Assembly: GCA_025453475.1 (NCBI GenBank)
Contig: JALOQH010000034.1
Coordinates: 1 to 6,647 of the forward strand
DNA length: 6,647 nt
From: an archaeon
GTDB lineage: Archaea > Nanobdellota > Nanobdellia > Pacearchaeales > GW2011-AR1
Direction of reading: 5' to 3'
Of the stretch, positions 1-4,654 are shown piece by piece. The notes under the pieces are model-generated. The model was not told where the DNA came from. It saw only the letters and a program-made list of their open reading frames with translations, and ran no database searches. Made by a program: the position numbers and the translations under genes. Each line of letters starts with the position of its first letter. Position 1 is the stretch's first letter.

Positions 1-1365
1 GAAGTCAGCTACAACGGCGGAAAGCTGGTTGCGATAGTTGACATTGTCCACGGCTTCCTGAAAAAGGGAGAGATTTCCCTCTCAGAGGAGATAATGGAAT
101 ATCTGAAAATAAAGCCAAAATCCTTTGTTGAAGTTAATCCCTCTCTTGAACCAAAAAGCTCTTTCTACATTGCCAAGAAGCTCGCAGGGCGCGCGCTCGC
201 AAGAGCAGAAATCTACCACATAGTGCGGGACATGGCAAATAACGCATTAACAGAGGCAGAGATTGCTTATTTCGTATCCGGTGTTTATGAGCACGGCATG
301 TCAAAAGAAGAGACAATCAATCTTACAGAGGCAATGTATAAAACAGGGCAGGTGATTAATTGGGGCGCCAAGAAGATTGCGGACAAGCATTCAATCGGCG
401 GAATTGCAGGAAACAGGACAACTCCCCTTGTTGTTTCAATCTGCGCAGCAGCAGGCATAACAATGCCAAAGACATCTTCAAGAGCAATAACCTCTGCTGC
501 AGGAACAGCAGATGTGATGGAAACAATTGCAAATGTCGAGTTTCCAGTCGATAAATTGAAGAAGATCGTCCAGAAAGCAGGCGCGTGTTTTGCATGGGGT
601 GGCTCTCTCGGTCTGGCTCCTGTTGACGACAAGCTTATCCGTGTTGAACGCTTGCTGAATCTCGACCCGGAGTCCCAGCTCATAGCATCAATACTCGCAA
701 AGAAACTTGCTGTCGGAAGCAAATACGTCCTGATAGACATTCCATACGGGAAGAATGCAAAGGTAAATCTGCAAAAAGCAAAAAGGCTCTCGGCTAAATT
801 CATCGAAATCGGCAGGCATTTTAAGTTAAATCTGCGCACTGTTCTGACAGAAGGCAGCGAGCCGATAGGGAACGGCATAGGTCCTGTTCTCGAGATGATA
901 GATGTTCTTCGCGTTTTGAAGAGGACAAATCCTCCAAGGGATTTGGAGAATAAAGGTGTGATGCTCGCAGGAATTATCCTGGAGATGCTCTCGAAAGCAA
1001 AAAAGGGAAAAGGCGAGAAACTCGCGCAGGATATTCTTGATTCAGGAAAAGCTTACAAGAAATTCTGCGAGATAATTGAAGTGCAGGGAAGGAAAAACAC
1101 TGTTTTGAAACCTGCCAAATTCGCGCAATGGATAAAATCAAACTCCTCCGGGAAAATAACTGCCATAGACAATCGGTGCATAAATCTTCTCGGAAGAATT
1201 CTCGGATGCCCTGTTGATAAAACATCTGGAATATATCTTTACAAGCATGTTGGTGATGAAGTCAGGAAAGGCGAGCCTGTCATGACACTTTATGCAGAAT
1301 CTCCGAAGAAGCTTAAGGAAGCTCTTTCTTTTCTCAGGGAATCAAAGCCGATTTCCATAAAATAA
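1..1365 (+). CDS. deoA: AMP phosphorylase, 5'-truncated by the window edge
   Basis: The frame is open from base 1, so the ATG at 94 is internal and 454 residues are visible. The family is about 500 residues long, so roughly the first 35 are missing. The enzyme phosphorolyses AMP (also CMP and UMP) to free base and ribose 1,5-bisphosphate. In archaea this feeds an isomerase and form III RubisCO, giving 3-phosphoglycerate. Seen in the sequence: the phosphate-binding KHS followed by IGG and GNRTTP (codons from 385), the nucleotide-binding SRAITSAAGTAD (codons from 478), NLDPESQ whose Asp (codon 664-666) fits the proton donor of the family, and a Lys in GKNAK. These residues are spaced as in characterised archaeal AMP phosphorylases (family numbering recalled, not aligned). 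That distinguishes it from thymidine phosphorylase, the main alternative. The C-terminal domain is complete and ends before the TATA box of the next gene. No other gene of the pathway is visible. Confidence 0.95.
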   Translation, partial: EVSYNGGKLVAIVDIVHGFLKKGEISLSEEIMEYLKIKPKSFVEVNPSLEPKSSFYIAKKLAGRALARAEIYHIVRDMANNALTEAEIAYFVSGVYEHGMSKEETINLTEAMYKTGQVINWGAKKIADKHSIGGIAGNRTTPLVVSICAAAGITMPKTSSRAITSAAGTADVMETIANVEFPVDKLKKIVQKAGACFAWGGSLGLAPVDDKLIRVERLLNLDPESQLIASILAKKLAVGSKYVLIDIPYGKNAKVNLQKAKRLSAKFIEIGRHFKLNLRTVLTEGSEPIGNGIGPVLEMIDVLRVLKRTNPPRDLENKGVMLAGIILEMLSKAKKGKGEKLAQDILDSGKAYKKFCEIIEVQGRKNTVLKPAKFAQWIKSNSSGKITAIDNRCINLLGRILGCPVDKTSGIYLYKHVGDEVRKGEPVMTLYAESPKKLKEALSFLRESKPISIK

Positions 1366-1370
1366 AATAC

Positions 1371-1378
1371 TATTTAAA
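1371..1378 (+). promoter_or_regulatory. TATA box of the 73-residue protein gene (leaderless)
   Basis: TATTTAAA follows the AMP phosphorylase stop codon by 5 bp. Its centre lies 25-26 bp before the ATG at 1400, the usual archaeal TATA-to-start-site distance, so the mRNA should begin at or next to the start codon. There is no Shine-Dalgarno sequence in between. Confidence 0.7.
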
Positions 1379-1399
1379 CTTCTGAGCAGTTATTCTGTT

Positions 1400-1621
1400 A
1401 TGGCTGATGGCGCTGTTATCTCCCTGGAATCCGAAGCAACAATGGCATTTTTATCGGGAGATTTTCCAGTTGTTGAAGATGTTCTTAAAAAAATGCCCGA
1501 GGACAACAGAAGGAAGTTCATCGCCTCTCTCTGGGATGAGGGTTCAGTATTCTATGCCTGCACGTCATGCTATTGCACAAGGTTCAAGGAAGAACGAAAC
1601 CCCGAAGGCAAAGCAGGATAA
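1400..1621 (+). CDS. Small CxxCxC protein of unknown function
   Basis: I do not recognise this 73-residue protein. It is soluble, with no signal peptide or membrane segment. An acidic N-terminal half probably forms two helices (about residues 20-46, VVEDVLKKMPEDNRRKFIASLW). A compact cysteine cluster follows, C54-T-S-C57-Y-C59, and then a basic, glycine-ending tail. Three closely spaced cysteines could bind zinc or a metal cluster, or act in redox, but a fourth ligand is not obvious, so it may bind as a dimer or not at all. The start is supported by the TATA box 25 bp upstream and by the reading frame filling the space up to the next gene's TATA box. The overlapping +1 frame from 1407 is less likely because its ATG does not match the promoter. 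Confidence 0.7.
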   Translation: MADGAVISLESEATMAFLSGDFPVVEDVLKKMPEDNRRKFIASLWDEGSVFYACTSCYCTRFKEERNPEGKAG

Positions 1622-1626
1622 TTAGT

Positions 1627-1634
1627 TTTAAATA
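1627..1634 (+). promoter_or_regulatory. TATA box of the 86-residue protein gene (leaderless)
   Basis: TTTAAATA begins 5 bp after the preceding stop codon. Its centre is 25-26 bp before the ATG at 1656, the same geometry as at the gene upstream. There is no Shine-Dalgarno sequence, so a leaderless transcript is inferred. Confidence 0.7.
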
Positions 1635-1655
1635 CATCTTCAAACTCTCAGAATA

Positions 1656-1916
1656 ATGATTAAAAAAGGCTATATCAAGGACATATCAGAATATCTCCGG
1701 AAGAACCTTAAAAAAGGATATACGAGGGAATCTCTGAAATGGGCCCTGGTAAATCAGGGCTATCCAAAGATAGAAGTAGAGAAGGCGCTTCACGCAGTGG
1801 ATGAGCAGATGGCTGCAGAAGCCCCGATTCTAAAGGCAAAACCAGAAATAAACGTGGAAGTTGTCGAGCCTGAAGAGCCTCCAAAGAAGTCATTCTGGAA
1901 AAGGATATTCGGTTAG
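1656..1916 (+). CDS. Small helical conserved protein, function unknown
   Basis: This is an 86-residue soluble protein. Residues 7-50 look like a compact three-helix module: ISEYLRKNLKKGY, then ESLKWALVNQGY, then KIEVEKALHAVDEQM. The pattern of a helix, a Gly-Tyr turn, a helix, a Gly-Tyr-Pro turn and a helix resembles small UBA-like or helix-turn-helix folds. A Pro/Glu-rich linker (about residues 55-76) leads to a basic aromatic end, KKSFWKRIFG, of the kind that can lie against a membrane or bind a partner. I recall similar short proteins from DPANN archaea annotated only as hypothetical. It has its own leaderless promoter, so it need not be co-expressed with its neighbours. No function is proposed. 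Confidence 0.8.
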   Translation: MIKKGYIKDISEYLRKNLKKGYTRESLKWALVNQGYPKIEVEKALHAVDEQMAAEAPILKAKPEINVEVVEPEEPPKKSFWKRIFG

Positions 1917-1965
1917 CGCATTTCTACCCCGGTTTTCAGTGTTTTAGCTAGTTCCAAACGTTAGG

Positions 1966-1973
1966 TTTATATA
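1966..1973 (+). promoter_or_regulatory. TATA box of the signal peptidase gene
   Basis: TTTATATA lies 45 bp before the ATG at 2018. A start site about 25 bp downstream (near 1995) would give a leader of about 23 nt, long enough to hold the ribosome-binding site at 2006-2010. This differs from the leaderless genes just upstream. Confidence 0.7.
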
Positions 1974-1977
1974 GTAC

Positions 1978-1998
1978 TGTAACTACTGTATAGTTACA
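1978..1998 (+). promoter_or_regulatory. Operator-like 21-bp palindrome over the start site
   Basis: TGTAACTA, a 5-bp spacer CTGTA, then TAGTTACA: a perfect inverted repeat with 8-bp arms. It starts 5 bp after the TATA box and covers the expected transcription start, the classic position for an archaeal repressor that blocks RNA polymerase. Overlapping it is a direct repeat of ACTGTA (1976-1981 and 1985-1990). The cognate regulator is not in the window and I do not assign a family. Confidence 0.55.
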
Positions 1999-2005
1999 TT
2001 AAACA

Positions 2006-2010
2006 GGGGT
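2006..2010 (+). promoter_or_regulatory. Ribosome-binding site of the signal peptidase gene
   Basis: GGGGT lies 7 nt before the ATG at 2018 and can pair, with one G-U, with the ACCUC near the end of archaeal 16S rRNA. It supports the ATG at 2018 as the start. Confidence 0.5.
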
Positions 2011-2017
2011 TATCCTG

Positions 2018-2539
2018 ATGAAAAACAGAACTCATAAAACCGCAAAAAGCAAGACTTCTCTATTTGCAAACAGGCTCCCCATTTTTGCCGCTTTCGCAGC
2101 AATATTGCTTTCAGTCTTATCTCTGGCATATATTGTTCTTAATTTTACATCGAGCGCAACAACCTCTCACTCAATTTCAGATATTCAGGCTCCGCAGGAT
2201 ACAATAAAAGAATCAAACATAGAAGTTTATTCTGATAAAATTGTCATAAAAGTAAGCAACGCCTCTCTTAGCGCATATGCGCCGACAGGCTCAATGACTC
2301 CTCTTTTCAACGAGGGAGCAAACGGCGTGAGGATTGTCCCGCTTTCAGAGGATGAAATAGCCATAGGCGATATTGTAAGTTATCAAAAAGGCGAAAACCT
2401 GATAGTTCATCGTGTCATCGAAAAAGGAACAGACGAACAGGGAGTATACTTCATAGTTAAGGGCGACAATAATTCAGAAGCAGACGGAAAAATAAGGTTC
2501 GAAGAAATAAAATACAAAACAATCGCAATTCTTTATTAA
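2018..2539 (+). CDS. Signal peptidase I-like membrane protease (ER/archaeal type)
   Basis: This is a 173-residue protein. A basic N-terminus (1-20) is followed by one membrane segment (about 21-43) and an extracytoplasmic domain. Type I signal peptidases cut signal peptides from exported proteins at the outer face of the membrane. Archaeal enzymes use Ser and His with Asp residues instead of the bacterial Ser-Lys pair. Here the nucleophile box is PTGSMTP with Ser92, then GDIVSY, IVHRV with His131, and KGDNN with Asp150 plus Asp156 (ADG). The spacing matches the archaeal Ser-His-Asp layout, and no catalytic Lys is seen. The box has Thr where PSGSM is commoner, and the protein stops soon after the Asp box without a second membrane segment. 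It could be the main signal peptidase or a specialised paralogue. A dedicated promoter with a palindrome hints at regulation, unusual for a housekeeping peptidase. Confidence 0.85.
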   Translation: MKNRTHKTAKSKTSLFANRLPIFAAFAAILLSVLSLAYIVLNFTSSATTSHSISDIQAPQDTIKESNIEVYSDKIVIKVSNASLSAYAPTGSMTPLFNEGANGVRIVPLSEDEIAIGDIVSYQKGENLIVHRVIEKGTDEQGVYFIVKGDNNSEADGKIRFEEIKYKTIAILY

Positions 2540-2541
2540 TC

Positions 2542-3057
2542 CTAAAATAAATCAATCATCCAGTTCGGCAAAACGCCGGAATCATTGCAATGGTAGACTT
2601 TATGGGTCAGCTGGTTCCAATACCCATAATTCCTCATCCCCATGCCCCCTATCACTCTTTTGTTCTCGGAAGACAGAGCAAGCTGGGGTGCTTTGAAACC
2701 ATCAGGTTTTTTTCCAAAGCACTTGTTAAATTCAATTACTCCCTCGTTGATATAACTCTCATTTCTCAAGGTGTACAACTCGTTGTAAACATGATAAACT
2801 CCATGCATCTCGAGCTTTTTCCCTGAAAGAAGCATCTTCTCGCACCAGTCGTCCTCTACCCCAATTCCCCTGCCCTCAAATTTTGGAATAACAAAGAACA
2901 CATCGCTCTTTTCCAGCAAATCCTCGCCGCAGGGTATACCTGGAGTAACATCATCTATTTGCGTTGTTGAAAAAGCCCGAATAAAAAATATCGCAGATTC
3001 AGAGAGGACAATCAGCATCATGATAATCAATATTGCAAGGAGTGCCTTTTTTCCCAT
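2542..3057 (-). CDS. DUF2334 polysaccharide deacetylase-like membrane protein
   Basis: This is a 171-residue protein. An N-terminal anchor or signal segment (about 5-26) is followed by a carbohydrate-esterase-like NodB-fold domain. Visible metal-site motifs are DDVTP (Asp35/Asp36) and HGVYH (His85, His89), and GFKAPQLALS (120-129) corresponds to the conserved G-[FY]-x-A-P segment of DUF2334. Proteins of this superfamily hydrolyse N- or O-acyl groups from sugars. The substrate here is unknown and would be outside the cell, perhaps surface glycans. It is on the short side for the family, with four cysteines (43, 72, 113, 157) that could form disulphides. I chose the ATG at 3057 because GGGGT lies 9 nt upstream; a TTG at 3066 in the same frame has no ribosome-binding site. 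Its stop is 2 bp from the convergent signal peptidase stop. TspO lies 51 bp upstream on the same strand. Confidence 0.8.
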   Translation of the reverse strand: MGKKALLAILIIMMLIVLSESAIFFIRAFSTTQIDDVTPGIPCGEDLLEKSDVFFVIPKFEGRGIGVEDDWCEKMLLSGKKLEMHGVYHVYNELYTLRNESYINEGVIEFNKCFGKKPDGFKAPQLALSSENKRVIGGMGMRNYGYWNQLTHKVYHCNDSGVLPNWMIDLF

Positions 3058-3066
3058 GAAGAACAA

Positions 3067-3071
3067 ACCCC
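3067..3071 (-). promoter_or_regulatory. Ribosome-binding site of the DUF2334 gene
   Basis: GGGGT on the minus strand lies 9 nt before the ATG at 3057. It is the same motif as before the convergent signal peptidase gene, and it decides the start in favour of ATG-3057 over TTG-3066. Confidence 0.45.
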
Positions 3072-3100
3072 ATTTTAGGTTATAAGATTATATGTAAGCG

Positions 3101-3108
3101 ATTATATC
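3101..3108 (-). promoter_or_regulatory. Candidate TATA box of the DUF2334 gene
   Basis: GATATAAT on the minus strand begins 1 bp after the TspO stop codon. A start site about 25 bp downstream (near 3079) gives a leader of about 22 nt that includes the ribosome-binding site. A second AT-rich site (ACATATAAT, about 3087-3095) would start transcription downstream of that site and is less likely. Read-through from TspO is also possible. Confidence 0.45.
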
Positions 3109-3582
3109 TTACGCAAACGCAATTATATAATTCAATATCCCTGCAAAACTAACCCAAATCAGGTACGGAAGAAGAAGATAGCCCGCTGTCCTGTTAACTC
3201 TCCAAGAGATTAATGTTATAATCAAAATATTAATCCAGAGCACAACAAGTTCAATAAAAGCAGCAATGGGATTATGCAAGCCAAAGAACAGGTAGCTCCA
3301 GAGCGCATTCAGCACAATATTCAATCCAAACATAATGACAACTGCTCTTTTTTCCGCGCCTCTGGAACTAACGTACGCCAGATAAAGCGCAATCGAAATC
3401 AGGATGAATAATATTGTCCAGACAATCGGAAATACAAAACCCGGAGGAGTTATTGAGGGTTTTACTGACTCATACCACTCCCCTGTATCTGTAAATCTGC
3501 TTCCGATAAACGCTGCAATATGCACAGATACAAATGATAAAACAAGCACTTTCCAATTCACGCCATTCTTTTTTTCTTTCAT
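3109..3582 (-). CDS. tspO: TspO/MBR family membrane protein
   Basis: This is a 157-residue protein with five predicted membrane helices, the full TspO length. Family signatures are all visible: WYESVKPSITPP (36-47), FPIVWT (51-56), NIVLNALWSYLFFG (88-101), and the last helix pair with LLLPYLIWVSFAGILNY (136-152), which carries the conserved P-Y-x-x-W and F-A-x-x-L-N positions. TspO proteins bind and can degrade porphyrins and bind other hydrophobic ligands, and are tied to oxidative or stress responses; the ligand in this organism is unknown. The frame stays open upstream through tRNA-Ser to 3675, but that part is tRNA sequence. The ATG at 3582 gives the right length. It begins 9 nt after the tRNA 3' end with no separate promoter, so it is probably co-transcribed with the tRNA. 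No strong Shine-Dalgarno sequence is present. Confidence 0.9.
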   Translation of the reverse strand: MKEKKNGVNWKVLVLSFVSVHIAAFIGSRFTDTGEWYESVKPSITPPGFVFPIVWTILFILISIALYLAYVSSRGAEKRAVVIMFGLNIVLNALWSYLFFGLHNPIAAFIELVVLWINILIITLISWRVNRTAGYLLLPYLIWVSFAGILNYIIAFA

Positions 3583-3591
3583 GATAATCCA

Positions 3592-3673
3592 CGCCCGCGC
3601 CCGGAATCGAACCGGGATATCCCGAAGGAAACTAGTTCTCAAGACTAGCGCAGTACCATTGTGCCACGCGGGC
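3592..3673 (-). tRNA. tRNA-Ser, anticodon UGA
   Basis: This is an 82-nt class II tRNA without an intron. The acceptor stem is a perfect 7 bp (GCCCGCG with CGCGGGC). A 3-bp D stem GCA/TGC is followed by the anticodon stem CTAGT/ACTAG around loop CTTGAGA, which gives anticodon UGA and reads UCA. A long variable arm (TTCC, loop TTC, GGGA) and a T arm CCCGG-TTCGATT-CCGGG complete it. The discriminator is G73, as expected for archaeal serine tRNAs. CCA is not encoded (TGG follows), so the CCA-adding enzyme must supply it. Upstream its first 29 nt overlap the end of the LAGLIDADG reading frame. Downstream TspO starts after 9 nt. Confidence 0.95.
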
Positions 3674-4235
3674 ATCTCGATAACAATAAATCTCTTTCTT
3701 TCTTATTTAAACATAACTGATAGGATTTGTATATCTCTCTTTGCACGAACCCCTTTATCGGTTTATCAATTTCAATGAACTCCCCAATTAATTTGGACAT
3801 ATCCTCAAGAAATAATTTGCTGCCCGAGTGGAAGAGAATTCTCTCACTATTGACAGAACCGTCTGTAATTAAAACCCCCTGGATAAAGTGCAATTTTTCT
3901 TTGTCCGTCCCATTTTTGACTATCTCAGGAATTCTCAATATGTCTCTTTTAACCCCTTCAGGAAATCCGTAATCTCTAATCTTTTCATAAGTTGCCCTAG
4001 ACTTCTTATTAAGCTCCCAAATTTCTTTTCGATTTGGTCTTCTTCTTGAGATTATTCTTGCATGAACTGCAAATAACTCAAATAATAACTTTTCAAAAAG
4101 AACAACTTTCTCTCTGTCAGTATTGTAAAATTGAATAGGATAATCCCTATATCCTTCTCCATTATGTCCTATAGACAAACATCCGTCTCCCGAGAGCATA
4201 CCAAGAAATAGTGCTAACTTCTCACCCTTGTTCAT
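3645..4235 (-). CDS. LAGLIDADG homing endonuclease-family protein
   Basis: This is a 196-residue protein with two LAGLIDADG helices: FLGMLSGDG (10-18, acidic Asp17) and FIQGVLITDG (117-126, acidic Asp125). Two motifs in one chain imply a monomeric enzyme of two half-domains that cuts a long asymmetric DNA site. Both acidic residues remain, so it may be active. Other family features are the basic patch RIISRRRPNRK (60-70) and GFPEGVKRD...IPEIV before the second motif. The start at 4235 fits the TATA box 26-30 bp upstream. The gene appears free-standing: I see no intein or intron host. Its last coding stretch contains the tRNA-Ser TATA box, and its final residues (about CPRGTMVLR) are read from tRNA sequence, with the stop TAG in the tRNA anticodon stem. 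A regulatory role instead of homing cannot be excluded. By eye the gene is more AT-rich than the ribosomal genes beside it, which fits acquisition. Confidence 0.85.
   Translation of the reverse strand: MNKGEKLALFLGMLSGDGCLSIGHNGEGYRDYPIQFYNTDREKVVLFEKLLFELFAVHARIISRRRPNRKEIWELNKKSRATYEKIRDYGFPEGVKRDILRIPEIVKNGTDKEKLHFIQGVLITDGSVNSERILFHSGSKLFLEDMSKLIGEFIEIDKPIKGFVQREIYKSYQLCLNKKERDLLLSRCPRGTMVLR
3704..3711 (-). promoter_or_regulatory. TATA box of tRNA-Ser (and TspO), inside the LAGLIDADG gene
   Basis: TTTAAATA on the minus strand lies about 35 bp before the tRNA 5' end. Transcription starting about 25 bp downstream would leave a leader of about 9 nt for RNase P to remove. The box lies within the coding sequence of the LAGLIDADG gene. 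It is identical to the box at 1627-1634. Confidence 0.65.
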
Positions 4236-4257
4236 CGGGAGTTTTATGCATTCAGGA

Positions 4258-4269
4258 TTATATATTTAA
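4258..4269 (-). promoter_or_regulatory. TATA box of the LAGLIDADG gene
   Basis: TTAAATATATAA on the minus strand. Depending on which eight bases are used, its centre lies 26-30 bp before the ATG at 4235. The message would therefore be leaderless or have only a few leader bases. No Shine-Dalgarno sequence is visible. Confidence 0.6.
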
Positions 4270-4317
4270 GTTACCACTCTTAAAATAACCAACCCACTTT
4301 CTCAAATCAGAAGAAAT

Positions 4318-4339
4318 CCAGCCTAGTCTAACTAGCTGG
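4318..4339 (-). terminator. Hairpin after rpl12, possible terminator
   Basis: An imperfect palindrome: CCAG plus a bulged C plus CTAGT, a 3-nt loop, then ACTAG and CTGG, nine base pairs with one bulge. It starts 30 bp after the rpl12 stop on the minus strand and is followed by a moderately T-rich stretch (ATTTCTTCTGATTT). Archaeal termination depends mainly on T tracts, and none longer than three T's is seen here, so this is only a candidate. It also lies 49 bp before the LAGLIDADG TATA box. Confidence 0.3.
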
Positions 4340-4369
4340 CTTATGCAATACTCTGGATAAATAATGGAC

Positions 4370-4654
4370 TTATCCGAATAACGCACTAAGACCAGCGGCT
4401 GATTCAGATGGCTTTTCTTCTTCCTTCTTCTCTTCCTTTGCAGGTGCAGCTGCTCCGGCTGCCGGTGCAGCACTGACAATGCTTGCATTCTGTAGTTCAG
4501 CTCCTATGTCAACACCCTGCAGACTTGCAATAAGTGTCTTCACTTTGGCTTCATCTACGCTGGCTCCAGCTGCAGATATAACTTTCTTCAAGCTTTCTTC
4601 ATTTACTGGTTGTCCAAGCTTGTGCAAAAGCAAAGCGCCGTATATGTATTCCAT
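4370..4654 (-). CDS. rpl12: Large ribosomal subunit protein P1/L12
   Basis: This is a 94-residue acidic stalk protein. Residues 1-57 form the helical dimerisation and L10-binding domain (MEYIYGALLLHKLG..., GASVDEAKVKTLIASL). It is followed by an Ala/Pro hinge (62-72), an acidic run KEEKKEEEKPSES and the terminal GLSALFG that contacts translational GTPases. Dimers sit on the L10 spine at the factor-binding stalk. Length and architecture are normal for archaeal P1. The start overlaps the rpl10 stop (TAATG), and a strong GGAGGG lies 6 nt upstream, so translation is probably coupled to rpl10 and boosted, as expected for a protein needed in several copies per ribosome. It is the last gene of the operon. 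Confidence 0.96.
   Translation of the reverse strand: MEYIYGALLLHKLGQPVNEESLKKVISAAGASVDEAKVKTLIASLQGVDIGAELQNASIVSAAPAAGAAAPAKEEKKEEEKPSESAAGLSALFG

Noticed and set aside
285..878. Long antisense open frame of 197 codons within AMP phosphorylase
   Set aside because: It is a mirror of the strongly conserved sense gene, with no promoter or recognisable domain.
1407..1625. Alternative 72-codon frame overlapping the CxxCxC gene
   Set aside because: Its ATG does not fit the TATA distance, its product is less protein-like, and it runs past the start of the next promoter.
3058..3066. TTG start for the DUF2334 gene
   Set aside because: No ribosome-binding site precedes it; the ATG three codons later has GGGGT at a suitable distance.
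3592..3673. Intron or split tRNA associated with the LAGLIDADG gene
   Set aside because: The tRNA is complete and folds without interruption, so the endonuclease gene is not inside a tRNA intron.
3583..3675. N-terminal extension of TspO to an ATG at 3675
   Set aside because: This stretch is the tRNA-Ser gene read in frame. The ATG at 3582 gives the normal TspO length.
3404..3778. Plus-strand frame of 124 codons across TspO, tRNA and the endonuclease end
   Set aside because: It is antisense to three supported features and has no promoter.
4258..4488. Minus-strand frame of 76 codons overlapping the rpl12 end
   Set aside because: Its first half is rpl12 read out of frame and the rest is the intergenic hairpin and promoter region.
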